From assembly GCF_900109365.1 (NCBI RefSeq), contig NZ_FNZR01000008.1:186001-250000 (forward strand): a stretch of DNA of 64,000 nt. Direction: 5' to 3'. Within the stretch, counting starts at the first letter, position 1, and each line of letters starts with the position of its first letter. Shown here one piece after another: positions 18,360 through 26,298 of the stretch. The translations under genes were made by a program, and so were the position numbers. The notes under the pieces are model-generated. The model saw only the letters and a program-made list of their open reading frames with translations, made no database searches and had not been told where the DNA came from. This DNA comes from Parapedobacter koreensis. GTDB taxonomy: Bacteria > Bacteroidota > Bacteroidia > Sphingobacteriales > Sphingobacteriaceae.

Positions 18360-18715
18360 TGTTTATGCACATGAGGCTGTGCAGGCCTTTGTCGCTGGAA
18401 GCGACCCCCTTTGCGCGCTATGCCGCGCAGGCATGTTACTTTGTCGCGCCAAAGTAACCAAAGCGCTTCGGCTGGCCGCTCTGGCCACGAATTTATTCCC
18501 GCACGGCTTTCAGCAGCAACCCTCCGTACACCATTAAATGCCACATAGGGGATTTGCGGCAAGCAGGTTGATGCACTACCAGCCGTAGCAAAGACCCAAG
18601 TGGCGAGTCTTTGCCTACTTTCTGCGGAAGAAAGTAGGAGCCCCCGCGGCTTGAGCGGAGAAAAGCCCTGTCGCGGCAGCGACGAAAAGCCCTGCGGGCA
18701 AACGCAAAAGAAGCT
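18360..18715. repeat. Hairpin-rich dispersed-type repeat in the hexosaminidase/BtrH gap
   Basis: The 444 bases between the two convergent genes are packed with perfect inverted repeats: GTCGCT/AGCGAC (18391-18405), GTTACTTTG/CAAAGTAAC with a 6-base loop (18435-18458) and CCTACTTTCT/AGAAAGTAGG with a 5-base loop (18614-18638). GAAAAGCCCTG also occurs twice as a direct repeat (around 18659 and 18685). A 128-codon open frame on the minus strand spans it but has low-complexity, Arg/Pro-rich content and no recognisable domain, so I regard it as non-coding. It looks like a non-autonomous mobile or REP-like element. No second copy is visible in this window. Confidence 0.6.
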
Positions 18716-18744
18716 CCTGCGGCCCATTTTGGCTATACTAATTT

Positions 18745-19740
18745 TTAAATGTCCTGTTTCAACTGCGTGAAAAACTGTTTTTCCCGTTCGGCTATCGCGG
18801 TGAGCTGCTCAGCGAGCTGGTCATACCGGTCGTTGCCGGATTTACGGTTTTTATAGATGCGGGAGATATTCAGCGCGAAGTCACGCCAGGCATCACCGAT
18901 GGACGTCATTTCTGCTGCCCGCTGCCGGAGTATCGGTTTATCCAGCAGCGTAGCCGCTTCCTGGAGAAAGGCAGCGTAGATAAAGCGGAATCCACCACCG
19001 CCCGTGCCGATTTCTTCCTGCATGCGCACGAGCTGGCCGAGGTAATGATTCGTTTTCTTGATGCCGATGGTCTTCGGCCATTTGCGGATATTGCGGGCCA
19101 CCCATTTCATGGCCCTTACCCCTACAATGGGTACGGGGGCCAGCATATCGTTGCAGGTCTGCCGGATGCCTTTTTTCACAGCCCGCTGGAGGTCGTAGTG
19201 GTCTGGAAGCCGTTCTAAGTAGTAGAGGTGTCCTTTCGGAGCTAAAGCCCCCTTGGCAAAGCGCACCTGTTCAAGCTCCCGTTCACTGAGCTGGGTGGTA
19301 TAATCCATTACCGGATCACTGATGAGGTATTCCCCGGCTTCTTTTCCATACACCACGAGGTTGTGGGCGTTGAAATGGAAGCGGTATTCATCGGGGAAGT
19401 ACGTGAGGTGGTATACACCCACCTGCAGGCCTACCGGAATGCCTTGCCGGAGTTTTTCATCCAAGGCAGCCTTTGCCTTTTCGGTCGACGAAAACCGCTG
19501 GTGCTTTACCTTGATCCCCAGCCGCTTGGCCAGCTTCCTGAAGATATAACCCGGCATGGGGCGGTAGCTGAAGCCCGGGGCGAAGTTGACCTTGATAAAC
19601 GGTAGGTAGGTGAAAAACAGGCCACTGCCGATGCCGAAGGCTAATGGTTCTGAAATAGGAACGCCACGATGGTTCAACAGGTTCGAAATCACCCCATTCT
19701 CGCAATGGGCAGATTGGCGGTGCTCAAAAGGTATCTTCAT
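18745..19740 (-). CDS. BtrH-like acyltransferase/peptidase-fold protein (BtrH N-terminal + DUF4872)
   Basis: A 331-residue protein with a cysteine-peptidase-like N-terminal domain as in the butirosin protein BtrH. Candidate catalytic residues are Cys13 (SAHCENG), a His in FHFNAHNLVVYG (near 125) and an Asp in LISDP (near 140). The second half (from about 185) is the helical DUF4872-type domain. BtrH moves an acyl group from an ACP to an amine, so this homologue could hand an ACP-bound acyl or aryl chain to a pigment acceptor. It is the last gene of the right half of the minus-strand arm and overlaps the preceding gene by 4 bases. Confidence 0.85.
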   Translation of the reverse strand: MKIPFEHRQSAHCENGVISNLLNHRGVPISEPLAFGIGSGLFFTYLPFIKVNFAPGFSYRPMPGYIFRKLAKRLGIKVKHQRFSSTEKAKAALDEKLRQGIPVGLQVGVYHLTYFPDEYRFHFNAHNLVVYGKEAGEYLISDPVMDYTTQLSERELEQVRFAKGALAPKGHLYYLERLPDHYDLQRAVKKGIRQTCNDMLAPVPIVGVRAMKWVARNIRKWPKTIGIKKTNHYLGQLVRMQEEIGTGGGGFRFIYAAFLQEAATLLDKPILRQRAAEMTSIGDAWRDFALNISRIYKNRKSGNDRYDQLAEQLTAIAEREKQFFTQLKQDI

Positions 19741-20150
19741 GTGTTCGGATGGGGAAAGGGCGATTGCAATTGCTCAATGGTGATGCCAAAGGTATCGGCA
19801 TATTTTCGGAGCGTTTTGTCGCTTAGCTTGGCAAAGCGCTTCGGCTGGAAATGCCGCTTCACAAACCAACGGTGTATGCCCACATAGCTGGCCAATAGCG
19901 ATACATCCATGCGGTGCAGCTCCATGTAGTACGCGATGGGGCTGGCTTCGCCGGCCAGGACGGCCTGCCTTGTGGCAGCTATCCGTTCGTCGATGAGTTC
20001 AAGCGATTCATTCAAGGCCAATGTCTTCGCCTCCCACCCGGTACTCGGTACGGTGGTATAGCGGCCGTTTTCGTCCACCGCGTAGCACAGTTCGTGCACA
20101 TTCTTTTTGGCCAGGCTCCCGTTGTCTTGCGGTACTTCTTCTTTCTTCAT
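19737..20150 (-). CDS. Small conserved-type pigment-cluster protein with HTH-like C-terminus
   Basis: A 137-residue protein with no clear family. The C-terminal half (LLASYVGIHRWFVKRHF, then LSDKTLRKYADTFGITIEQL) resembles an XRE-type helix-turn-helix in which a short helix pair precedes a dimerisation tail, but the match is weak. It overlaps the BtrH-like gene by 4 bases, suggesting that the two products work together. A regulatory or an accessory role are both possible. Confidence 0.65.
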   Translation of the reverse strand: MKKEEVPQDNGSLAKKNVHELCYAVDENGRYTTVPSTGWEAKTLALNESLELIDERIAATRQAVLAGEASPIAYYMELHRMDVSLLASYVGIHRWFVKRHFQPKRFAKLSDKTLRKYADTFGITIEQLQSPFPHPNT

Positions 20151-20156
20151 ACCTCA

Positions 20157-20618
20157 TTAGTCATTGGTTTGCAACAGCATTTTCATGGTTGCTGTGAGGG
20201 CCATCGTTCCATTGACGGACACTTGGCCTTGAATGTTGCAAATTTTCAAAAAATCCGAGGTAAAAACAAGCTCGGTATGGGTGGAGGTCAGCAATCGGTC
20301 GCCCACCTTAGGCAATGTAACGACCTCCAGGTCAAGGATCGTGCTGATGACTCCCAAATTGTCTTTCTCCTTATCCCATAGGGCCTCGTTGGGTCGGATA
20401 AAAAAATAGTTGAGAAAGATAAAACTCGTCTGCGCAAGATTTTCAAGCATTCCCATTTCCGAGAGGGTACCCCGGTGCACAAATAAGCACTCCGATTTCA
20501 CGAGGAAAGATGTTTCCGTCTTGAGTCCGTCCACGGATACCACACGGTCTACCATGACCATGGGCGGCCTATGGGGGATAAGCTCTTCAATATCGGGGAA
20601 TGGCCTACGGTTATCCAA
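20157..20618 (-). CDS. FabZ-like beta-hydroxyacyl-ACP dehydratase
   Basis: A 153-residue hotdog protein with the FabZ start motif LIPHRPPMVMVDRV (about 13-26) and a central helix MLENLAQT. FabZ enzymes carry an active-site Glu in this helix and Glu59 of MLEN fits. It would dehydrate 3-hydroxyacyl-ACP to the trans-2-enoyl product, one per double bond of the polyene. It overlaps the next dehydratase gene by 8 bases, and paired dehydratases such as ApeI/ApeP are a feature of aryl polyene clusters. Confidence 0.88.
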   Translation of the reverse strand: MDNRRPFPDIEELIPHRPPMVMVDRVVSVDGLKTETSFLVKSECLFVHRGTLSEMGMLENLAQTSFIFLNYFFIRPNEALWDKEKDNLGVISTILDLEVVTLPKVGDRLLTSTHTELVFTSDFLKICNIQGQVSVNGTMALTATMKMLLQTND

Positions 20619-21048
20619 GTTCTTTAGCTATGACGGTTCGCATTTCGCCGATGGCGATGAGTTGTTCCCTGCATGTGACCTCGCCGCTCACCATGGTGAC
20701 GCCAAATAGTCGCTGGAGTATCTTGATGGTAGTGCGGAGTTCATCCCCCACTCGGGGCAGCTGGTAGATTTCGAAATTTTTGATGGATCCGATATACCCC
20801 GTCGGTGGGGTTAAGTTGCGCAAGAAATAGTCATACCCTTGGTGTAAGGCAATGGTCTGTGCAAAATGCTCGATGACCCCCGCCTCCGTGAGTCGGCCGT
20901 CGCTAGCTACCAGCACATGCTGTGCCGGGACTTCAAAACCGGAAATAATATGGTCGGTTCCGTGTTCAATAAGCTTATCGACCAGCACAAAGGGCAGCTG
21001 TTGGGGGATGAGCTTCCCGATAGCTTCTTTTGATGAAACAAGGCTCAT
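20611..21048 (-). CDS. ApeP-like 3-hydroxyacyl-ACP dehydratase
   Basis: A 145-residue hotdog protein from ATG 21048 (a longer upstream frame lies within darB). The pattern LIPQQLPFVLVDKL is close to that of FabZ but with Gln-Gln in place of His-Arg at the first catalytic motif. The central helix reads VIEHFAQTIALHQGYDYF, keeping the acidic residue (Glu60). ApeP-type dehydratases vary in the same way. It sits 4 bases after darB and overlaps the next dehydratase. Confidence 0.85.
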   Translation of the reverse strand: MSLVSSKEAIGKLIPQQLPFVLVDKLIEHGTDHIISGFEVPAQHVLVASDGRLTEAGVIEHFAQTIALHQGYDYFLRNLTPPTGYIGSIKNFEIYQLPRVGDELRTTIKILQRLFGVTMVSGEVTCREQLIAIGEMRTVIAKELG

Positions 21049-21052
21049 ATCG

Positions 21053-22189
21053 TTAGGTGACTTCCAATAGCGCATAAACATAAGAAAATCTTCCGCTTTC
21101 CGGGACGGAAAGCAAAATTTTTTCACCCGGTTGGAGTTTGCCTGAATTAAACAGCTCCTCCAACTGGATATAGCTTGATGCCGCGCCCATGTTGCCCACT
21201 TTATGGAGGTTGATGAACCATTTTTCTTCAGGAATGTCAACCCCTGCCTTTTTGAACGCTTCACACAGCCGATCCTTAAAGAAGTAAGACGAGATGTGGG
21301 GAAGAAAGTGGTCGATGTCGCTTGCTTGTACCCCGTGCCTGCGCAGCACCGCTTGGATGCTTTGTACCCCTTTGGGAATGATGTGTGCCTCCAGCAACCT
21401 GATGTCCTGTTTGATGGCAAATATCGATTGGTCGAGCCAAGCTTCCGGTGCGGTATCACTCCAGGGGATCAATGTTCCGTCGGCTTTGACCGCTCCGGCA
21501 TACATGCAGGGCTCCAGCTCGTGGGCATAGGAGATCCCATCAATCCAATGGATGGCCAATGAGCGGCCCGGATGAGTGGGCTGCGCGCCCAGCAGCATGG
21601 CACCTGCGCCATCGGACAGCATCCAGCGGAGAAAATCCTTTTCAAAGGCAATGATGGCGTTTTGCTCAAGCGCGGCAAGCCGCTCGGACTCGTTGTTGAA
21701 TTTATCCGCGCGTAGCCAGGATGATACCCGTTCGGAGCCCGTGCACACCGCTTGCCTGGTACTTCCCGTGGCCACGGCCATGTATGCATATTTGAGCGCG
21801 TTCATCCCCGAAGTGCAGATGCCCGAAGCGGAATTGATTTCCATGGGGCCATTTTGCCACAGTCCATGTACCATGCTGGCATGTGAAGGTAGCAGTTGGT
21901 CGGGCGTGGAGGTGCCACAGGAAAGCACATCGATTTGCCGCTTGTCGGCTCCCGATTGTTCCAGCAGCCTATTGATGGCCTCGATGGTCAGCTCGGCATT
22001 GCTATGCGTTGGCTGCCCGTCGGCACCAATGGCATAATAACGCGCCGTGATCCGGTTGTTTCGCAGCACGATGGCGCGTGCACGGGAGGGTGTGCCATTG
22101 ATGACACCCAATACGTGCTCCATGCGGTCGTTGGAAACGGGATCATTAGGTAGGAACTTCGCTATTGCATTGATGTATACCGTTGGCAT
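21053..22189 (-). CDS. darB: DarB-type ketosynthase III for dialkylresorcinol formation
   Basis: A 378-residue KAS III-like enzyme. The catalytic triad is seen as Cys125 (SASGICTSG), a His in LPHISSYF and an Asn in KVGNMGAAS. In dialkylresorcinol pathways DarB condenses two beta-keto acyl chains and, with DarA, yields the resorcinol ring. Its ATG overlaps the stop codon of the preceding darA by one base (TAATG), supporting the pair. This gene is what makes the cluster flexirubin-like rather than a plain aryl polyene cluster. Confidence 0.9.
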   Translation of the reverse strand: MPTVYINAIAKFLPNDPVSNDRMEHVLGVINGTPSRARAIVLRNNRITARYYAIGADGQPTHSNAELTIEAINRLLEQSGADKRQIDVLSCGTSTPDQLLPSHASMVHGLWQNGPMEINSASGICTSGMNALKYAYMAVATGSTRQAVCTGSERVSSWLRADKFNNESERLAALEQNAIIAFEKDFLRWMLSDGAGAMLLGAQPTHPGRSLAIHWIDGISYAHELEPCMYAGAVKADGTLIPWSDTAPEAWLDQSIFAIKQDIRLLEAHIIPKGVQSIQAVLRRHGVQASDIDHFLPHISSYFFKDRLCEAFKKAGVDIPEEKWFINLHKVGNMGAASSYIQLEELFNSGKLQPGEKILLSVPESGRFSYVYALLEVT

Positions 22190-23124
22190 TACCGGGATTC
22201 TTTGATATTAACAGATTGAAAGTACCGCGTCTCCTTCCGGATAAGGGGAAGGAAGGGCAAATGTAGTATTAAAAATAATAAACTGACGATAGGTGCTAAT
22301 ACCCATATGGCAAAAATCAGGTAATAGTTGAAAGCCTTCAGCCACGGTTTGCGGGCTGGATCCCCCGGTATCCCCTTGCTTCGGATGAGGCTGGCCCATT
22401 TGGCAAATAACGAATTGGCCCTTCTATCAGTAAATACCAACAAAGGTTTTACATGGACAGCCCCCAGCTGCACCAGTGCCCGCTGGAGGGTATCATAGTT
22501 GCCGTTTTTCAAATGAGTACGTATCGGTACGCCAAATTTCTCGGACGCATGGATCGCTTCTTCAGCGACCCCCGGCTTGGGGAATATTCCGAGGTACGAA
22601 TCTTTTTTGCCAGTCATCATCCAGTGCACGATGGTAATGACGCTGATATGGTTGAGGTGCCGGTCTACCAAGACCACGTTGCCCACGTGGTTGGCGCCGA
22701 TGCCATGGAGTGCCCACTTCACTTTTTCCTGTGCCATTGCCCACATGTTGCGGCAGTTGATGATGGTAACGACGGGCTTATTCTTCAGAAGGGCCCTTGC
22801 CTCCTCACTTTTCAAAAATGAATTGAACGGGATGGACGGCGAGAGGTACCACACTTGGTAACCAAGGATGATGAGATCGTAATCCTCCCGGAGGATGTCC
22901 GCTCCCATCGGTTCGAGGGCACAGGGAATCTGTAAGAATGACTCTGGAAAAGCATCGAAGAAACTGTAGCCATCCCAGGGGAAAGGATAGTCTTGGACAG
23001 GTTGTATCCGATGAAAGGTAAGTGCTATATCGCTATCGGCCGCCAATGGCTTAAGGATATTGTCCAGGATCTCCTTCTGTTGGCCCGTTTGGGTGTAGTA
23101 TACGATAAGAACTTTTTTAGACAT
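22189..23124 (-). CDS. darA: Dialkylresorcinol condensing protein DarA
   Basis: A 311-residue protein with a flavodoxin-like first half (VLIVYYTQTGQQKEIL at 4-19, DYDLIILGYQVWYLSPSIPF near 80-100) and two hydrophobic helices near the C-terminus (about 265-295). This is the layout of DarA, which acts with the ketosynthase DarB and completes resorcinol formation, with the aromatising step usually assigned to it. The membrane tail fits the very lipophilic product. Confidence 0.9.
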   Translation of the reverse strand: MSKKVLIVYYTQTGQQKEILDNILKPLAADSDIALTFHRIQPVQDYPFPWDGYSFFDAFPESFLQIPCALEPMGADILREDYDLIILGYQVWYLSPSIPFNSFLKSEEARALLKNKPVVTIINCRNMWAMAQEKVKWALHGIGANHVGNVVLVDRHLNHISVITIVHWMMTGKKDSYLGIFPKPGVAEEAIHASEKFGVPIRTHLKNGNYDTLQRALVQLGAVHVKPLLVFTDRRANSLFAKWASLIRSKGIPGDPARKPWLKAFNYYLIFAIWVLAPIVSLLFLILHLPFLPLIRKETRYFQSVNIKESR

Positions 23125-23193
23125 TAGACATTAGAAAATAGACATTAGACAACAGACTCCTGACCATCGATCACCCGTCACCGATCACCAACG
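23125..23193. repeat. Short degenerate direct repeats in the darA 5' gap
   Basis: The plus strand has GACATTAGACATTAGAAAAT then GACATTAGACAACAGA, followed by GATCACCCGTCACCGATCACC, where CACC-spaced GATCACC units repeat. This is the second-largest intergenic gap of the operon (69 bases) and sits immediately upstream of darA. GATCACC units recur at 50060-50090, so this may be a family of short intergenic repeats. Confidence 0.5.
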
Positions 23194-24060
23194 TTAAGCA
23201 CCCCAAAAATCATAATAATTAAACCATTGCAACGGATATTTTACCAAAATTTGTTCGATGCTGCGCGTATAAGCATGGAGCAGCGATTGGGCATCGCGAT
23301 GATCAAATACGGCCGTCCGCGCATACAGGTGATAATGTTTATGCCGTTCGCGCATCACATAAACGAAAAGCACCGGTGTGCTCAGGCGTGAGCTGATGAG
23401 GAAAGGGCCTGCTGGAAAACGCGCCGGCTGGCCAAGAAAATTGGCTGTCAATGTCTTGGCCCCACCCACGAAACGATCCCCGGTGAAGCATATCATGTCC
23501 TTTTGGTCGATGACCCGGTTGATTTCAAAGACGTGCGACAGGTCGTCCTTGACGACGATGAATCCGGTTTTCGGTTTGGCCATGATACTGGCCAGGTAGG
23601 ATTTAATGGCCCGTTGCTCCTCGTCGGTGGTCACCAGATGGATTGGCTTGTCAAATTCGCCCATGAAATACTGCGATACTTCGAAATTGCCTACATGAGC
23701 GCTGATAAGGATACCTGCGCTATTGTCCTTGGCCAATTGACGGATGTGCTCGATGCCATCAAATTCGTAGGTGTATCGGTGGGCAAGACCAGCGGTAATG
23801 GCCACCTTGTCGATGATGGTCTGCCCGAAGACAAAATAATTGCGGTACGTATTGATTAGGCTTATCAGGAAGCCATGACGGCGATGATTGCGAAAATATC
23901 GGTAGATGGCACTGGTTTGACGGCGGGAAAACAAGAAGTAATAAAGGGAGACAAATACCAGCAGGAGATAGGCAACATTTATCCCCGCATGTTTAATCAG
24001 GAAAATAAATATTTTGTATCCGGAAACCGTTCCTTTTGATTTTCCTTCCCATTCAGCCAT
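23194..24060 (-). CDS. LpxL/HtrB-type acyltransferase
   Basis: A 288-residue LPLAT protein with an N-terminal membrane helix (about 28-45) and the lipid A acyltransferase signature HX4E (HVGNFE, His122 and Glu127), then FTGDRFVGG and AGPFLISS. In aryl polyene and flexirubin clusters such enzymes use acyl-ACP donors to attach a chain to a lipid or resorcinol acceptor. This is a good candidate for joining the aryl polyene acid to the dialkylresorcinol or to another head group. It lies 9 bases after an ACP gene, the likely donor. Confidence 0.87.
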   Translation of the reverse strand: MAEWEGKSKGTVSGYKIFIFLIKHAGINVAYLLLVFVSLYYFLFSRRQTSAIYRYFRNHRRHGFLISLINTYRNYFVFGQTIIDKVAITAGLAHRYTYEFDGIEHIRQLAKDNSAGILISAHVGNFEVSQYFMGEFDKPIHLVTTDEEQRAIKSYLASIMAKPKTGFIVVKDDLSHVFEINRVIDQKDMICFTGDRFVGGAKTLTANFLGQPARFPAGPFLISSRLSTPVLFVYVMRERHKHYHLYARTAVFDHRDAQSLLHAYTRSIEQILVKYPLQWFNYYDFWGA

Positions 24061-24069
24061 TGGATTTGA

Positions 24070-24321
24070 TTAGGCGATGGCATGCAGCTTACTGCCGATT
24101 AAATCATAGAGGTCGTTAAACGTGTTGACGTCGGTAAAATCCTTGCTTTCCAGTTTGATGCCAAAATTTGATTCGATGATGACCACTAAGTCCACGTAAT
24201 CCAGGCTATCCAAATCAAGCGAATCCTTTAGATTTGCCTCGGGTTGGACAACCTCGGATTCTACTTCAAACTCTTCAATTAAAAACTTATTGGTAATGTC
24301 AATTATCTCGTCCCTACTCAT
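24070..24321 (-). CDS. Acyl carrier protein
   Basis: An 83-residue ACP with the phosphopantetheine site LDLDSLDYVDL (Ser39) and the usual acidic helical composition. It lies between a ketosynthase and an acyltransferase, an arrangement common for dedicated pigment ACPs. It is distinct from the ACP at 11195-11449, which has DSID at its site. Confidence 0.93.
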   Translation of the reverse strand: MSRDEIIDITNKFLIEEFEVESEVVQPEANLKDSLDLDSLDYVDLVVIIESNFGIKLESKDFTDVNTFNDLYDLIGSKLHAIA

Positions 24322-24333
24322 GGTTAAGCTACA

Positions 24334-25554
24334 CTATTCCAGTTTTTTTACAATTAATGCGGAGTTTGTTCCGCCAAATCCAAAAGAATTTGACAAAAAT
24401 ACATTAAATTTTTGGTTTATGGTATTTTTTACCAAACTCAGGTTTCTGGCGGTTTCGTCCACTTCCTCCAGGTTGATATTAGGGGCGATAAAGCCATGTT
24501 GTGCCATGAGGAGCGAATAGACGACCTCACTGGTTCCGGCCATCCAGCATTCATGCCCGGTCATGGATTTCGTGGAACTGATGTAAGGGCCTGCGCCAAA
24601 TAGCTGGGATAATGCACGGGCTTCGTTGGCGTCGCCCATGGGCGTGGATGTCGCATGGGCGTTGATGTATTCGATATCGGCAGGGGAGAGGCCTGCTTGT
24701 TGGATTGCCATTTCCATTGCCCGTGTCGGCCCTTCTACGTTGGGGGTGGAAATGTGGTCGCCGTTGGACGAAAATCCATAGCTCAGCACTTCCGCCAATA
24801 TGGGTGCCCCGCGGCGTATGGCCGACTCGTATTCCTCCAGGATGATGGTGGCTGCACCGCCTCCCGGTACCAAGCCGTTGCGGCTCTTGTCAAACGGGCG
24901 GGAAGCTTTTGTGGGCTCGTCTTCCCGATCGGAAAATACCCCCAATCCATCGAAGCTGGCCATGGCATATTTGTTGGTTTCCTGTGCGCCACCGCAGATG
25001 ATGCAATCCTGCAACCCCTGCTTAATAAACAGGTAGGCCAGCCCGATGGCGTGCGAGCCGCTTGCGCATGCCGCGCTGATGGTCATGTTGATGCCCCGGA
25101 TGCGGTAGATGGTAGCAAGGTTCATGGTCACCGATGAGTTCATCGATTTGAAGATGGCACCCGACCCGACCAGCATGGTATCTTTTTTCTGGCGTACGAT
25201 ATCGATGGATTCCATCACTGCTTGCGATACACTGTCATTGCCATATACCAAGCCCACGATGTGCTCGTCAAAAAAGCCCTCGCCAATCCCCGCGTTATGC
25301 AGGGCCTCCCGAGTGGCTACATAGGCATATTCACTTTCTTCGCCCATGCTGATGCGCTGCCTGCGCGAAAGGATTTTCGTCAGGTCGGGCTTTTCCACCA
25401 ATCCCGTGAGCGCAGAACGGTAGCCGAAATCCTTGCGCTCCGGCGAAAAGACAATGCCCGAACGGCCATGGTATAACGAATCCTTTACTTCATCGAGGTT
25501 TTTCCCCAACGAAGAATAGATGCCCATTCCGGTGATGACGACCCTGCGTTGCAT
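24334..25554 (-). CDS. Beta-ketoacyl-ACP synthase II-like protein
   Basis: A 406-residue FabF-type ketosynthase. The catalytic residues are Cys163 (SAACASGSH), His in NAHATSTPMGD and His in MTGHECWMAG. The last motif is CW-rich, unlike the TLGA of FabF, a variation seen in aryl-polyene ketosynthases. It precedes an ACP by 12 bases and follows the ketoreductase by 3, so together they form an elongation core. Confidence 0.92.
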   Translation of the reverse strand: MQRRVVITGMGIYSSLGKNLDEVKDSLYHGRSGIVFSPERKDFGYRSALTGLVEKPDLTKILSRRQRISMGEESEYAYVATREALHNAGIGEGFFDEHIVGLVYGNDSVSQAVMESIDIVRQKKDTMLVGSGAIFKSMNSSVTMNLATIYRIRGINMTISAACASGSHAIGLAYLFIKQGLQDCIICGGAQETNKYAMASFDGLGVFSDREDEPTKASRPFDKSRNGLVPGGGAATIILEEYESAIRRGAPILAEVLSYGFSSNGDHISTPNVEGPTRAMEMAIQQAGLSPADIEYINAHATSTPMGDANEARALSQLFGAGPYISSTKSMTGHECWMAGTSEVVYSLLMAQHGFIAPNINLEEVDETARNLSLVKNTINQKFNVFLSNSFGFGGTNSALIVKKLE

Positions 25555-25557
25555 GTT

Positions 25558-26298
25558 TTACGAATAAATTCCCCCATTGATGTTAATTACCTCTCCGGTA
25601 ATGTATGAAGCTTTCTTTGAAGCCAGAAAACAAACCAGGTCAGCTACTTCTTCGGCTTTCCCAAACCGGTTTAACGGTATCAATTTTTTGAGTTCCTTTT
25701 CGTCCAGTGTGTGGGTCATATCCGTCTCGATAAAACCCGGTGCCACCGCGTTGACGGTGACATTGCGCTTGGCTATTTCCTGTGCCAGTGCCTTGGTGGC
25801 CCCGATAAGGCCAGCTTTGGCGGCGGAATAATTCGTTTGGCCTGGGGTGCCTTTTACACCCGATACGGAGACGATGTTGATGATCCGGCCGTAACGTTGG
25901 CGCAGGACGTCCTGCATGAGCGGCTTTGTCACGTGGTAAAAACCGTTCAGGCTGGTATTGATTACCGTAGTCCAGTCGTCGTTTTCCATCCATAGAAATA
26001 AACCATCGCGCGCCACACCGGCATTGTTGACAATGACCTCAATGATGCTTTCCGGATGCTGGTCTTTCCAATTGGCCAGCGCAGCATGGGTTTCTGCTCC
26101 ATTACTTACATCAAACTGGATCAGTTCGGCTTCGCCGCCGCCTGCCACGATGATATCCCTGGTTTCTTCTGCCGCCTGTATGTTGGACTGGTAGTTGATC
26201 AAGACTGGGTAGTTCAGCTCGCTGGCCAATGCAATGCAGATTGCCCGGCCAATGCCGCGGGAACCGCCGGTCACCAGTGCGTATTTCTTATCTGCCAT
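25558..26298 (-). CDS. fabG: 3-oxoacyl-ACP reductase FabG
   Basis: A 246-residue short-chain dehydrogenase. TGGSRGIGRAI (about 10-20) binds NADPH; NNAG, a Ser near 140 (IVSVSGV) and the YSAAKAG motif (Tyr152/Lys156 region) form the catalytic set. It reduces beta-ketoacyl-ACP in chain extension. Its start overlaps the stop codon of the WG-repeat gene by one base. The housekeeping copy is presumably elsewhere; this one belongs to the pigment pathway. Confidence 0.93.
   Translation of the reverse strand: MADKKYALVTGGSRGIGRAICIALASELNYPVLINYQSNIQAAEETRDIIVAGGGEAELIQFDVSNGAETHAALANWKDQHPESIIEVIVNNAGVARDGLFLWMENDDWTTVINTSLNGFYHVTKPLMQDVLRQRYGRIINIVSVSGVKGTPGQTNYSAAKAGLIGATKALAQEIAKRNVTVNAVAPGFIETDMTHTLDEKELKKLIPLNRFGKAEEVADLVCFLASKKASYITGEVININGGIYS

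Noticed and set aside
18341-18727. A 128-codon minus-strand open frame in the repeat
   Set aside because: It follows the hairpins of a non-coding repeat, is rich in Arg and Pro, and shows no domain or plausible start context.
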